Positions 32,401 through 45,058 of a stretch of DNA of 64,000 nt are shown piece after piece. Numbering within the stretch: the stretch's first letter is position 1; each line of letters opens with the position of its first letter. Both the position numbers and the translations under genes were made by a program. The DNA is taken from positions 24,401,317-24,465,316 of the forward strand of contig NC_012873.2 of the NCBI RefSeq assembly GCF_000003195.3, given 5' to 3'. This DNA is from Sorghum bicolor (lineage: Eukaryota; Streptophyta; Magnoliopsida; Poales; Poaceae). Below the pieces are notes generated by a model that was given only the letters and a program-made list of their open reading frames with translations, was not told where the DNA came from and searched no databases.

Positions 32401-33789
32401 AAGGGGGTACTGTGGTTTCAACATCGATTAGTAGTCCCAAAAGATCGAGAATTGAAGAATCGCATCATGGATGAAGCCCATCTCTCCAAGCTTTCCATTC
32501 ACCCTGGCAGTAGTAAAATGTATCAAGACTTAAGACCCCACTTTTGGTGGACCAAGATGAAGAAAGAAATAGCCGCATATGTGGCCCGCTGTGACACGTG
32601 TTGCAGAGTTAAGGCTATCCATATGAAACCTGCAGGTTTGTTGCAACCGTTATCAGTTCCAGAGTGGAAATGGGAAGAGGTTAGTATGGACTTTATCACA
32701 GGTTTACCAGCGACGAGGAAAGCGAACGACTCGATTTGGGTAATCATAGATCGATTGACCAAGTCGGCTCATTTCATTCCAGTTAAGAACACATACAGAC
32801 CTCCCGAGTATGCTGATATATATATAGCTGAGATTGTCAAGTTGCATGGTATTCTGAAGACCATCATGTCAGATAGAGGACCACAGTTCACCGCTCACTT
32901 CCTGGAGTGAATGCATAAGAGTTTGGGGACTAGTCTAATAAGAAGCACGGCGTATCATCCCCAGACTTCAGGTCAAACTGAAAGGTTAAATCAAGTGTTA
33001 GAGGATATGCTGAGGGCCTGTGTACAATCGTCCAAGGGATCATGGGAGTCATGGTTACCTCTGGCTGAATTCTCATAAAATAACAGCTATCAAGAGAGTA
33101 TCAAGATGGCTCCGTTCGAAGCGTTGTATGGTCGGAGATGTAGAACTCCATTAAATTGGGTTGAACCTGGTGAAAGGAGATACTATAGTATCGACTTTGT
33201 GAACGAAGCGGAGAAAATGGTGCAAATCATACAGCAACATATGCAAGCGGCACAATCACGACAAATTTGTTATGCTGATAAGAGGAGAAGGCCAATTAAA
33301 TTCAAAGTAGGTGACTATGTGTACCTCAAGGTTACGCCAATGAAGAAAGTTCAACGTTTCCGAGTTCGAAGCAAGCTTGCGCCCAGATATGTGGGACCGT
33401 ATCAAATACTAGAGAGGAAAGGCCCCGTGGCCTACAAGATTCAGTTGCCCGAAGAGTTGAGTTCGATCTTTCCAGTGTTCCATGTGTCCCAGCTACGAAA
33501 ATGTTTAAAAGTACCTGAACAGAGGATTGAACCTCGAGGGATCAAAATAAAGCCAGACTTGGAATATAAGGAGCAGCCAGTGGGGATCGTAGATACCAAG
33601 GAACGAGTAACCCGAAACAAAATTGTCAAAACATACAAGGTGGTGTGGAGTCATCATGACGATAGGGATGCCACCTGGGAAACCGAGGATTACCTAAAAA
33701 CAGTTTATCCAAAATTTCATAAGAAATGGTTAGTAACTCAAATCTCGGGACGAGATTTCCCTAAGGGGGGAAGGGCTGTAACACCCTAG
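32401..33789 (+). pseudogene. pol: Element F integrase with C-terminal chromodomain-like module, two stops
   Basis: A zinc domain (His/His near 32476-32505, ARCDTC near 32590) is followed by the catalytic Asp at 32689 (MDFITG), Asp 32872 (MSDRG) and Glu 32980 (GQTERLN), with 35 residues between the last two. TGA 32908 and TAA 33076 interrupt the core. The C-terminal part (33106-33789) ends in a chromodomain-like module, KTYKVVWSHHDDRDATWETE (about 33628-33690), which in chromoviruses directs insertion to marked chromatin. The frame runs through the polypurine tract into the LTR (stop at 33787). Confidence 0.9.
33763..33776 (+). other. Polypurine tract of element F
   Basis: AAGGGGGGAAGGGC lies directly before the LTR start TGTAACACC. 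It also encodes the last residues of pol. Confidence 0.85.
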
Positions 33790-34203
33790 GTGTTAAGCAT
33801 GCACTTAGTCTTGCCAAAGCAATGCATAAGCATTCTCATCAAGCATAGCATCAGATGAGCATGTCATTCATCCAAAATATGATTTTATGTGCTTTATTCT
33901 ATGTGATTTAAATATGTTAAAAATATGATGCTTGCTTCTAAAATTGTAAAATATTCAAACTAGGTTGAATTGTGTGCAAGAAGATTTAAGAATATTTTTG
34001 TGCAATTTTTGGAGCCATAGAATTTGAGAAATGGAAATTTTACAAAAATCCCCAAATTGAATTTATTTGAAAACCTAGAACTAGTTTTAATTGGTAATTC
34101 AAATTCTAATTGGAATTTGGTCTTGCTTATTAAAACAAAGTTGTAGGGTTTTTGTTTTGGAACAACTTTGCTTTTGAGGTAAAAGGGTGCAAATGATTTT
34201 CGA

Positions 34204-34800
34204 ATGGTCCAAATGAATTTAGAAAAGAATTTGAGAAAAGAAATTCAAAAAAAAATGGAAAAGGGGACAGGCGCTGCTGGGCCAACCCCGCCTCCCTTTC
34301 GGCCTAGCCAGCAGCCCGGCCTGCCTCTCCCTCCCCTCTCTCCCCCGTGCGCGGCGCCAGCCTCGCTCCACCCGGCGCCAGCCACGTGGCGGCCGTACGC
34401 CGGCGTCGTGGACGCGCCGCGGCCGACCGGCTTAACCTGGTCGGGACGCCGACCCGAGCCCCCAGGCCGCTCCACTCGCTCTGTCGCCCGCGCCTCCTTC
34501 TCTCCTTCCTCCGCTCGCGAGCGCAACCGCAGCCGTAGGAGCTCCGCCGCAGCGCCTTCGCCGAAGAAGCTCCGCTGCTCACCGCAGGCCACGCCAGTGC
34601 CCCAACCTCGACGCCAAAACCACCAGCACACTCGTCGTCGTCGCGGTAAGCTCCTGCGAACGCTATACCAAGGTGAGAGCCCGTCGAACGCCGTAAATCG
34701 CTCGTCGGAGTTACTCCGACCTCACCGGAGAGCTCCGCCGCGTCGAACCTCGTTCGTTTCCGTCTCGTTTCGCTTGCTTTTTGGCGCGTTAGATCCTTAG
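34204..34800 (+). other. GC-rich island with open frame in F 3' LTR
   Basis: This is the counterpart of 23665-24210. The frame and the GTAAGC donor-like site (near 34646) are conserved, so both LTRs preserve the island. Confidence 0.45.
34381..34390 (+). promoter_or_regulatory. G-box (GCCACGTGGC) in F 3' LTR
   Basis: Identical to the palindrome at 23791-23800. Confidence 0.6.
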
Positions 34801-36079
34801 TTCGACGGGGAAGCTCGGAGGAGCCCTTGCGCGTGTTCTACCGCACTGGAGCAGCCTGGCCACGGCGAGCAGCGCCGCCGTGCCGCCATGCACGCCCGTC
34901 GGAGGTGCTCCGGCCATCCTCCGGCCAATCCGAGGGTACCCCTGGGTGCGCCTCGCTGCGGGGAGCACAATGGTGCTCACCCCGTGGCCGGGAACCTCAC
35001 CACCGGCGAGATCCGCTCGTCGGAGGTACCCTCCCTCTCTATCACACTAACCAGTGGGGTCAGAGGCCCACTGTCAGTCGCAGGGGGACCACGTTGGGTG
35101 TAGATCTGGGTGTCTTTAGTGTTTTTGTTCCCGATTTCGAATTGATTTTCAGAAAACAATTTCCAGAAATTGATTTAAAGTTTATAAAATCCATATCTTG
35201 AGTTCTACAGCTCCAAATCTGATGAAATAAATTTTTATGAGCTCTATAATTCCAGATCTATAGCATGGAATGATTGCATGTCATGTTGGAGTAACTTTTC
35301 TGTGCAATTATATTTAATCCATATTTTTGCTGGATTTGAAAAATGCATAGTAATTAAAATATGACTCAGAAAAATGTGCAACTTGTTTTGTTTGCTCTGC
35401 ATGTATGTTTGGTCACTGGGAAAATGTTGCTACACATTATTTTGTGTATAAATGAATTTATAGTGATTTAAATGCTTGCATGCCAGTGGTTTATGATTTT
35501 TAATAAAAATCTGGACCATGCAATTAATCTGGTAATTTTTGTGGCTGTTTCTTATGATATTAGACAAATTATAAAAATATGAAATCTACTGTTTGACACT
35601 TATACCACAGTAGAGTAATTGTACTTGCCTTTGTTAATTAATCTTGTGATTTTTGTAGCTCAAAATAGGTAACCAAAAATTATGAAAATTTTGTGGTGGA
35701 CTTTGTGCTTAACTTGTAGTCTCCTATAATTTTTGTGGGATTTAATGATGAACAGAACTGCTTGCAAATTTTTGATCGGCCTAGAAATGAATAAAGAAAT
35801 TATGAATTGTTATATGTAGATTAAGTAGAATAAAACGGGATTTGGTGTATCTTTGAAGTATATTGTGAGTTGCTGGTTACACTTGAAAATAATTCTGTAA
35901 GAAAGAAGGAAATGGATGCTTAGTGTAATTATATGTTCTTGGATGATGTTGACTACCTTGTAAAGAACATGACCAACTAAATCACCTATGCATCATGTCA
36001 TGTGCTTTTGGTACCTTCTCATACAAGCAGCCACTCGGGCATCTCGCACTCCACTCATGAGCACACATGCATCATACAG

Positions 36080-36249
36080 GCTCGCAGGAGAACGAGGTGG
36101 GACCCGAGGAGCCAGAGGAGATCCAGGAGTAGGAACCTCCGGAAGCACCGGAACCCGGAGAAGAGCTACTGGAGTGTCCGGATCATCGGCCCAGCACGTT
36201 TGAGAAAGGCAAGCCCCGGAGCATTCTAAGTCTTCCTATTTCTCGCTAA
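36080..36249 (+). other. Exon-like acidic segment in F 3' LTR
   Basis: The frame begins GSQENEVGPEEPEEIQE after the acceptor-like CATACAG, then has a TAG. It continues PPEAPEPGEELLECPDHRPS and ends as in the 5' copy. Confidence 0.35.
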
Positions 36250-37713
36250 CTTACATGATATATTATGCGGGTTCTATTATATTGCATTTAAGTGATAGGA
36301 GTTAATTGATACCGTTGATGCATTGGTACTCCTTGATATCGCCACTCGTTTATCTACCTTGTCCTATGTAGATAGGTACGGAGTCTATGCTTAGCTTGCT
36401 TAGCCCGGTAGAAGTCGGGTGATTTCCTGTCACCTGCAAGATATAGGTGGATACCTGCTTGATTAAGCAGTAATTGCTTTGGGAAAAGAATAACTAAGTG
36501 TGGAATGGAATTGGAGACCGGGTAGGGTCTTATGGTGGGTTGACCATAGTGCCCCTGCCTGTGTCGATTAAGGACCGATCGTTGACGGCCCTCTTGTCAT
36601 GTTGAACGCATGCCCCACACTTAGCTGGAAGGATAAGTCGTTCCGACCGCGAAGCCTGAACACTATCCGGGCCGGGAATCGAGCCGCCATGCGCTGTATT
36701 GGTGATGGTTGAGGAGAACGACGAGGGCGCGGCGCGCAACCTTGGTATACCTTGGATACCTCGGTCGCCGGAACGGTCCTCGGGTACTGGCGGTGCCTGC
36801 CAAACCCACGAATTGGTCCTGGATAGTGTAATCCGGTGATCTGTAGCTCACTTGATCAGTGAGTGTGGTTTGTGTGGGGAATACCTCGCCAGCTGGTTAG
36901 AAATCGATACGAATCGCCATCGCTCCTGGATAGTGAGCACTTGATATGAGCTTCGTCCTCGTATTAAGGACTATGGAACACTTGGGTTATAATGATAAAT
37001 GGTTGCGTGAATGCTATGATGAGGTACCATCATATCATTATACTTGCTTGTAATAGTACAGGTGCAAACCTAGATAATAGGTAATGATACTTTCAACTTG
37101 AGCAATTTAAAAGAAGAAAGATTTATGTAAGCTTTGTTAAAAGAATCTTGCGGTTTTGCAAAAAGGTTGTCAGCTACCCCACTATATAGCCTTCATGATC
37201 CTTGAAGAGTCTTTATTTTGAGTTTATGACGGGTAAGTCTAGCTGAGTACATTCTCGTACTCAGGGTTCTATTCCCATGTTGTTTTGCAGATGGTCAAAT
37301 GTACTATGGTTATTGCATCCTCTGTCTGTACCCAGCCATGGGTGATGACTAGACCAAGGGCGATGGTCACTCCGTCTTCTCTGTTGCTTTTGTGGGAATG
37401 ACCGAATTATGGCACTATATCAGACTTAGTATGTGTGTGTTATTTTCGAACGATGAAGCTTCCGCTACTGCGAACTTGGTTTGTAATAATTTTAAGAACT
37501 CCGATGTATTTTAAAGAATGTTGTAATCTGGATGTACTAGTGGATGGCGATCGCTAAACTTATTACGATCTTGGCTGTATGTACGATATGTGGTTTGAAA
37601 TCCTTCGAGATTTCACAGACTACCGGGATTATATGGGCTTAAGCTCGATGGTTTGACTATGCAAATGGTCACTATTAGGCTTAATCTCTTATAATTTGGG
37701 CGATTCTGTTACA

Positions 37714-37718
37714 CATTC
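37714..37718. repeat. Target site duplication, right copy (CATTC) of element F
   Basis: Matches 23182-23186 exactly. Confidence 0.94.
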
Positions 37719-38485
37719 GATATGGCCTTCTAAAGATAGGTGCGGTACCCGAAATTAGGGGCAATTTTAAACTCTATGTCTCTATCCGGTGGCAACCCGA
37801 GCAGATCCTCTTGAATGACATCAGGAAACTGACACACTACCGGAATCTCTGCCACAGTGGGTGGTCTGATAGCATTAGCAGCGTGACGGATGTCATCGTG
37901 CTTGGGAAGCTGGACTAAGAAGGCTTCTTTGCTATCAGGCTCCCGCAACATGACTACCCTCGTGGAGGTGTCTATTAACACCCCATGCTTACTCATCCAA
38001 TTCATTCCCATAATAACATCTATTCCCAAGCCTGACAAGATTACTAAATCTGCTGAATAATTACGCCCTTCGATGGCAATATGTACATCCCTCACTAATT
38101 GATTTGTAGCGATTTGATTACTTGTAGCACTAATGCAAAATTTGCCACTGTCAAGATCAACTATATGCTGCCCATGCTTAGATGCGAATGCTTGACTCAT
38201 GAATGAATGCAAAGCTCCAGAATCAAACAAGACAACTGCAGGGTGTTGATTGACAAGAAACATACCGGCGGTGACCACTTCACCTTTAGGGATTTCTTCG
38301 ACAGTGGTATAGTGCACTCGGCCAGTACGGTTATTACCCCTAGCTGCAGAATTCCTCTTGGGATATGGGCAATCCCTCGCCCAGTGACCAACTTGTTTGC
38401 AGTTAAATCAGGGACGGTTATCAGGGGGAGTCTTGGGACCTCCTTGACCTCTAGCACCCCTAGGGAGAGCAACTGTGAAGGACTT
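37714..38485 (-). pseudogene. Element E, right segment: gag zinc knuckle and protease
   Basis: On the minus strand the gag end has a zinc knuckle whose first Cys codon is TGA (near 38407), and then NCKQVGH and DCPYPKRN. The protease follows with VVLFDSGALHSFM (about 38215-38250) and [13 protein letters not shown]. The linker DVIQEDLLGLPPDRDIEF leads to the point where F is inserted. A nearly identical plus-strand copy at 56596-57255 has TGC at the knuckle. The left neighbour is F, and the right boundary is the end of L's 3' LTR. Confidence 0.88.
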
Positions 38486-39695
38486 TGTTGGGTATTTTAA
38501 ACGCAAACACAAAAATCCGCAAGCGCACGGATAGCGATGTAGCCTTCACCCGGAAGTATTCTAGAGTATTGATTTTCCACAGGGAACGTGAGTGTACTAA
38601 TTAAGATCCAAGGTCTCCCAAGGATAACTATATAATTATTTTTGATGGGAAGAGAGGAAGTTTCCTGAGAGTTCTCTAGTTGATCTAAGAATCAAGAATT
38701 ACTTCAAAGATTATTTATTTCGGGACATCAGAACACTAACTACAGAAAGAGATGATAAGGGGGCTAGGAAGCTCTAACTACGGTCCTACAAACACCGATC
38801 CAAACGAGGTGGAATACGTCAAATCTATTAATTACTACTCTAACACCACAACAATCCGCAGGATTGGGTGCAATTCTAGGTAATTGCAAGACTAAACACC
38901 ACGTCTAATCTATTAATTACTACTCTAGCGTTATAAAGACTAGAGCACTTGATGCAAGCGAGAATCCAATAAATAACTTGAATGTAAATAAAAGTAATTA
39001 AAGAACTCAGGAATTATGAATTGAAGAACCTAGAGAACGATGAAGAACGAACCAGTTGCTGCAAAAGTACAATGTTGAGGGAGATCCGACAGATCCGGCT
39101 CCTCCTCCGCTCTCCCCTTCTCTCTCCCTATTTTCTAGATTACAACTAGAACTAACTAGAACTAGAACTAGAGGAACTAGAGAGATCCTGTCTACTTGGA
39201 TGAAGAATTGAAACCCTAACTTTGATTCTGTAGAAGAGGTATGATCTCCAGGGGCTAGGGGGCCTTGCTTATATAGTCTTTTCAGATGAATCTGGCCCGT
39301 CGGATCAAACCGACATTGTTTGAACGGTTATCCTTGATCCTTTAGGTCGGTGGAGCATGATCCACGAGACGGGTCCGAATTGGACACTATAGGAGGGCGG
39401 GCGCCCTGGTCCTTAGGGCGGGCACCCTGGGCCAGGCCCTGTTCTGCCTCCGCTTCGTTCCCGTGGCTTCTGGAGTCTTCTAGATGATAGGAATTTTCGT
39501 GGCACGTTAATATCTCTATGTAAACCCGACGTGTGGGCCTTTTCTCCGTAATTCTTGATAACCCCTACAGAAATAAACAAACACCAAAACTCGTGGAATT
39601 CTGTCAGATAAACCGTAAGTCTGGGTGTTAGTTGCATTTAGATCCTTTTCCATGATTAGTTGATGGTTAAATGTGAGCATTTAGGACCGTCAACA
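38486..39695 (-). repeat. 3' LTR of element L (1210 bp)
   Basis: On the minus strand it starts TGTTGACGGTCC and ends TACCCAACA. It is highly similar to the LTR at 55387-56595, including the exact junction to E sequence (AAGTCCTTC) that follows both. Confidence 0.93.
39268..39275 (-). promoter_or_regulatory. TATA box of L 3' LTR
   Basis: The minus strand reads GACTATATAAGCAAGG, equivalent to 55807-55814. Confidence 0.65.
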
Positions 39696-39712
39696 AACTC
39701 CCCCAAGCTTAA
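39696..39712 (-). other. Polypurine tract of element L
   Basis: The minus strand reads GTTAAGCTTGGGGGAGTTT directly before the LTR. The AAGCTTGGGGGAG form recurs in K and N. Confidence 0.8.
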
Positions 39713-40559
39713 CCTTTGCTCGTCCCTGAGCAAAGATGGACTCAAGAGTTTCTGTAGTGGTTTCATGCCTTAAAGGTACACATGCGTTCAAACAAGATCT
39801 CATCTCTGGGTTAGGGTAAACTGTTAAGATTTAAACTTACTCATTTTACCTTCCATGTGAGAGCTTATAATGAGGGTTCATAGCAAACTTTATTTATTTA
39901 TTTATTTAGCAAACTAAGCAAAGATATATATAAGCACAAAATCTTTATTTGGGTTTTTATGATTATGCAACTTTTTATTATTTGAGTAAAGTATAAACGT
40001 GAGTAGAACACTTAGCTGGATAAATGGGGGTGCTCTCCCCCAAGCTGGATTTTGACGTAATTTCTTGTGATGTAGCTAGCAGGTGGCAGAGGTGTATTTA
40101 AATGTCGGCAGCACCCTGACAGCGACTAGGATGTCCTCCCTCTGCTAGTCTTCTTTGATCCTTGAATTCTGTGAAGCTCAAATAGACAACAAAGCTTTGT
40201 GGAACTAGTCAAGTGTTAGCATAAGTATCTACCCGTTATCATGTTGAGCCTCCTCAATAAATGTTACTCTCTTTAGTAGGATCACAGATTTATTTTTATA
40301 TTTTCATTTTTATAGGATAGGAATATATTTATTTTATTTTTACGCCACCACAGGGAATGTACTTATGGGTTTTATGCCACGAGCATATTCACATGGGGCT
40401 TACTATTTTTAACATTTTTATTTTCTTTTCAAGATGATATGAACCTGATTAACTAAGCAAACTATTTTAAATAATTGAAAGGAAAAGGATAACTACCAAG
40501 TTTACCTCTTGGCAAGGCGATCGGGGTTTTTAAGTCCTCCGAACGGGACTCTCTGTTTT
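39713..40559 (-). other. Element L untranslated 3' region
   Basis: No gene is seen. The stretch aligns with 53240-53935 of K in reverse orientation. It includes an (ATTT)n simple repeat at 39891-39908 and a second AAGCTTGGGGGAG-like tract near 40035-40055. Confidence 0.6.
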
Positions 40560-41530
40560 CTCAGTCGTCCTGGGATTCGCTGGATGGCGTAGCCGGTGGT
40601 TCCGGCGGCGCCTCCTCTTCGTGTATAACTATCTTCTCTCTCCACACCTGACTCGGTGCTATGGTCTCCTCAGGATAGTTCTGTTCAAGCTGTATGTCTT
40701 CAGACCTTACCACTTCTTCTTTGTAGTCTACCCATCCGTCCTTGATGATTTGCCTTCTCTGGTTGTGGTTGCGTCGTCTTCTTCTTGTCCTGACGTGCTT
40801 AGAGTCTTAAACTATACAGTTAAGGTGAGTAAAATAGCGGCGTACCTTCTCAGAGGGGAAGTGCATGTGGACCTCTCCGGTTCCAATGTAGATGATTGCT
40901 TTAACGGTGCTGAGGAACGGTCTCTCAATGATGATGGGTGGATCGTACTCGTCTTCTCCCATGTCAATAACCTTCAACCTTTCAGAATGTTTGATCTGCC
41001 ATCTGGAGCTGGGTCGTCCTTTTTGGTCAGGAACGGTGACTTAAATCGACGATCTTGACCTCCTTGAACTACAGTGACTATCTTACCTGACTTGGTCCAC
41101 ATTTGCTTATTCCTGTTCCTCCTGTTGGTTCTCTTCCTTGGTTCATGTTGGGATTGCTTTGGGATTTGTGTAGTCTTGTTCTTGAAGGAAAATGTCTCCT
41201 TCCTCCCTTTGATGTAGAAACTGATCTTGGCAGCACTAGCATAGATGACAGCTCCCGAGGTGTTCAGGAATGGCCTCCCTAAGATGACGGGTGCAGTCTC
41301 ATCACTAGCAGTCTCTATCACCACGATGTCTGCTGGAGCGTATATGGTACCAACTCGGACGTATAGGTTCTTCAATATTCCCTTTGGGAAACTTAGTGTC
41401 CGATCTTGTGGCAGAACCTCCTGAATTAAGTGGCCCACATGCACCCATCATTGTCTCAAAGACTTCTGATCGGCCTGCATGAGTTCCAAATGACTCAATA
41501 AATCTGTCGGGTGTCCTTGGGAAACCCGAA
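40560..41530 (-). pseudogene. Element L gag-protease remnant with two protease-like modules
   Basis: The minus frame 41444-40974 has VRVGTIYAPADIVVIE and the retropepsin-like motif APVILGRPFLNTSGAVIYAS, then a basic stretch and FKSPFLTKKDDP. After a deletion-like joint, another frame gives a second module: DPPIIIERPFLSTVKAIIYI and HMHFPSEKVRRYF (about 40960-40840). No catalytic DSG/DTG triplet is visible. The upstream part continues in another frame to 41538. It is a degenerate polyprotein without pol. Confidence 0.6.
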
Positions 41531-43459
41531 CCATCCACGTTACATTCTTTCTAGGAATTCCCTCATTAAGCATCACAGTATTACAACATTTTCATAGATA
41601 AGATAAATCAGAGTAAAAGCGGAAAGGTTATATAACATAGATTGAAACTTAAGTTCAAAGGTTACAAACCATAAGTATTTAGTACATAAAAGGTTCGGAA
41701 CTTTATATTACAGATACCATAAGTCACACAACTTGTTTTACTTGCCCAAGGTCACACATCAGATTCATCATCATCACTCTCTTCCACAAGAGTGAAGTAA
41801 CAACGACCATCAAATGGCTGATCAAAAGGTTCACCTACAACAAGGGTTAACAAACCCTGAGTACAAAAGTACTCAACAAGACTTAACCGACTAGAAAAGA
41901 GGTGAAGACTCAAGTATGCAGGCTATAGGGATTTAAGGTAAGGCTCTAGCAAGATCAAAGTATTTCTTTTGCATGAAAGCTTACTAAGAGTAAAACCTAC
42001 TTTCAAGTTTTAACTCAAGATCATCATTATGACTAACAACAATTATTAGCAATTTGTCATAAGCAGACCACATCTTTCTTATACCAAAAATCCATTTATT
42101 ACTACGGTGATGGGGTGAGGATTGAGGCTCCATATCCGAGCAAACACGGTGATCAAAAGGTTCACCTACCGCATGTGGGCTGTACTCAAAGGTCTCAATC
42201 ACAGCAGGCCAACAACGATATGGTCCTATGTTGAGTAACATTACAACAAGACTCCATTTTTGAAGTAAGTTACTATAATTATCATGTTATCCCAAGATTC
42301 ATCATTTTCATAACATATGAACCATTTTAAAAACACTTACTATCATTAAGTAAGTAAAGCATGGCTAAGCATACTAAACATTTTCATAAAATAGGTATGA
42401 AGGTTAATATTGAAATCATCAAGGTAGATAATGCAGCAGATAGGATTCACCCTACTCCTATTCACCTAATGCATCATATTAACTCAAGTGACATAATTAA
42501 CTTTTTAAAAATACAAGGATAGAGTTTAATGTCCGGGGCTTGCCTTGATAGGAAGGGAAGTCCGATAACTCAGAAATACTAGGAAAAACAAATGGATCCA
42601 CAAACTCTAGAGCAACCCACTGAGGATCAGATTCCTCCGGAGCGTAGTCTACACGTAGAAGTGCATATGCATGATCAATGAGATACTCATGACATGATAA
42701 AGACAGCTTACATGTTCTTGGATGATAACAACAAACATAACTACCTCGAGTACAACTTACCTTCACGGTATAGAAACAAACTAACTTAGTTATCAAAGCA
42801 TAGATTACTACTAAGCAAATTTTATCATCTTCATTAAGCAATGTTTTTAGTTATTAAGCAACAAAGATCATTTACATGAAAGAATCCTTAACCAGGGAGC
42901 ATATCATGCCAAGTAACCACTGGTTGTTAATGAATCCCAAAGATCAATCAAAACCTAAAATGATTAGGTTTTCTATTTATCTTAATCAGTTCTTAATTAA
43001 CTATTAATGGCAGTAATTAAGTATTAACATCAAACAATAATTAAGTGCCAAAGGTCATTAAGGTTAATGACGTTAGGTTATCATATAATCCCAAAGTCAC
43101 TCAAACCCTAATTTGAGAAATTAAGCTAATTAATACTTAATTATTTTGGAATTATTACTAAATTATTAATTAAGGGTATAATATGATTTTATTCAAACTT
43201 TATCCAAATGCTACCAAACTTTGTGTGAGACTTCTCACAAATTTTGGTGATTTTTGGATATACCCATAAATTATTAAAATTCATGGAAGGTTTATTTATT
43301 AATTAAAAGAGGCAATTTTTATATACATGCAAGCTACCAGAAAATAGAATCTAATATTTTTACTGTGTTCTACTCATTTTATAGAATCTACACAACAATT
43401 TCCATAATTTTTGAATCCACACTTTATTTACTATACAAAATCAAACATAAAGCAAAATT

Positions 43460-44434
43460 TTGCACAAAAAGAAAAGGGAAAAGCCACTGTGTCGTGAGCG
43501 GCCCGGAACTCAGCCCGCAGGCCGGCCCATGCGCGCTCGGCCCAAACGCGCGCTGCGCGCCCTCACCTCCACTCACGGCGTCGCTGACAGTGGGCCCCTG
43601 CTGTCAGATTCGTCTTCAAGCTTCGGCCGGCCAAATCAACGGCACGACCGAGCCATTCGCGCCATCTCCGCCCCTCGCAACTCGCTGGTCGCGTTCTCCA
43701 CTCCATGGCGCACCTCTGGACCCCCTGATCACTCGTTCTCTCCTAGCCTAGCCCCCATGGCCATGGGCGAGGCAGACAGCCGCCTCGGCCGGGCAAACGC
43801 CGGCCGCTACGAGCGAGTAGAACGCGAATTGGATGGCGTAAAAGCATCGGTGCCTCACCGCGACTTCAACGGAGCAAGGAGCGGCAGTGGAGAGGCTCGG
43901 AGCAGGTCTAGCCACGGTGAAGCACCCACGGCGGCGCTTCAGCCAGACTTGGAGAGGAGTGACTCGGTTGAGGGCTACGACGGGCTAGAGCTTACGCTCG
44001 GGGGCACAAACGGTGGCTGGGTTCAGGGCGGAGCTGCTGGTGCACTCGGGTGGCTTGGAAAGGGAGCGGGGAAGGCGAATTTGGTGGCCGCAGCAAGGTC
44101 GTCGGCGTTGGGTGCGAGAGAAGGAAACGAGCGCATCGTCCGGTGGTGGGGTTTTTATCGCGAAAGGAGGAGACGCCGTGCCTCCACGTCGCCCAGCGAC
44201 ACAGGCAGACAAGCAGCTGCGTGCCCTCACGCACGCACGCGGCGTTGCGCGCGCGGCGGCCGCGCTGGACAGGGGCGCCGTGATCTCTATCGGGTCACTG
44301 TAGCCATCCATATCCTCCCTTTTTGTCTTTTTGCGAAATTCGACCAAAAAGTGAACTGCAGTCAAAATTCTACCAAAACAAAAGTTGTGCAGAATTTTAC
44401 ACGCTACAAAACATATTTTGGTGTCCAAAGCTGA
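43460..44434 (+). other. 324-codon open frame antisense to M LTR island
   Basis: Plus-strand frame rich in Arg, Gly, Ala and Ser, antisense to the element's promoter island. It has no recognisable domain, and its length follows from the low stop frequency in GC-rich sequence. I do not consider it a gene. Confidence 0.3.
44152..44159 (-). promoter_or_regulatory. Candidate TATA box in M 3' LTR
   Basis: The minus strand reads GATAAAAACCCC within the GC-rich island, followed by a pyrimidine-rich start region (TTCCTTCTCTCGC). About 160 nt further on is a GTAAGC donor-like site. Confidence 0.5.
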
Positions 44435-45041
44435 TTATAAGTGGAAAAAGATGAATTTGACAAAACAGTTTAAATTTCAAATCTCGAATTGGGGAAATTC
44501 CAATTTTTGAATTGGGGCAGATCAGAATTTCCAAAATTACTTTTGATTTTCCATAACAACATGGAAAATTCCCAACATGTAAAGTTGTTCAACTTTTTGA
44601 GCTCTAAAACTTTCATGCTGGTTACTTTTCAAGATTCCAAATAGATTTTGAATTGGAGATTCAAATTGAAAAAGGGGACAATTTCCGGAAATCTGTATTT
44701 TCAAAATTAATTTGAATTTTGTATTGAAACTTCAAAAACTCAAAACACCAAAGTTGTACATCTGGACAAGATCTACAACTTTGCTTTTGATCTCAACCTC
44801 AAATTTTACTTAGTTTTTAAATTGCACCAGAGGGGGCAAATCCAGGGTTTTAAAATCAGGGTTCTCCCCCCTATTTTCTCGAAAACCTTGCACACTAGGA
44901 ATATCACAACCACACTAGCTTCAATACACATTGCAAGCACATTTTAATTACCTAAGCACAAGCATGAGAAATTAAACTTGTTTTTAGTGAATGCATATTC
45001 AGGTTATCAACTCAGATGAAATGCCAGTCCAGCGCGTTACA

Positions 45042-45058
45042 GCTCTTTCCCCCTTAAA
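45042..45058 (-). other. Polypurine tract of element M
   Basis: The minus strand reads TTTAAGGGGGAAAGAGC directly before the LTR start. Confidence 0.8.

Larger units (their letters stand above)
23187..37713 (+). mobile_element. Element F: complete 14.5-kb Tekay/Del-like chromovirus
   Basis: The order is 5' LTR 23187-27108, iMet-like primer site 27111, an unusual upstream reading frame 27930-28973, gag-pol 29294-33789, polypurine tract, and 3' LTR 33777-37713. It has 5-bp target duplications (CATTC). Two LTRs of about 3.9 kb differ at only a few percent of positions in the stretches I compared. One frameshift in gag and two stops in integrase make the copy nonautonomous. Confidence 0.95.
33777..37713 (+). 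repeat. 3' LTR of element F (3937 bp)
   Basis: It begins TGTAACACCC and ends CTGTTACA. It is collinear with 23187-27108, with scattered substitutions and an extra roughly 18 bp at about 36174-36192. Confidence 0.95.
38486..41545 (-). mobile_element. Element L, 3' part: Athila-like
   Basis: On the minus strand a protease-like coding region (about 41530-40560) leads into a long untranslated 3' region, a polypurine tract and the 3' LTR (39695-38486), which abuts E gag. The 5' part is displaced by insertion of M at about 41545. Compared with K, it lacks roughly 1.3 kb of the 3' region: 39840 joins what are 53930 and 55240 in K. Confidence 0.82.
41546..45041 (-). repeat. 3' LTR of element M (about 3.5 kb)
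   Basis: On the minus strand it starts TGTAACGCGCTGG at 45041. The lower end is near TTACATTC at 41540-41580, but I could not fix it to a base because no TG...CA terminus is clear. It is AT-rich with a GC-rich island at 43480-44310, as in F, E and O. Confidence 0.78.

Noticed and set aside
43460..44434. A 324-codon host gene between L and M
   Set aside because: It lies wholly inside the M LTR, antisense to its promoter island, with low-complexity GC-driven composition and no domain.
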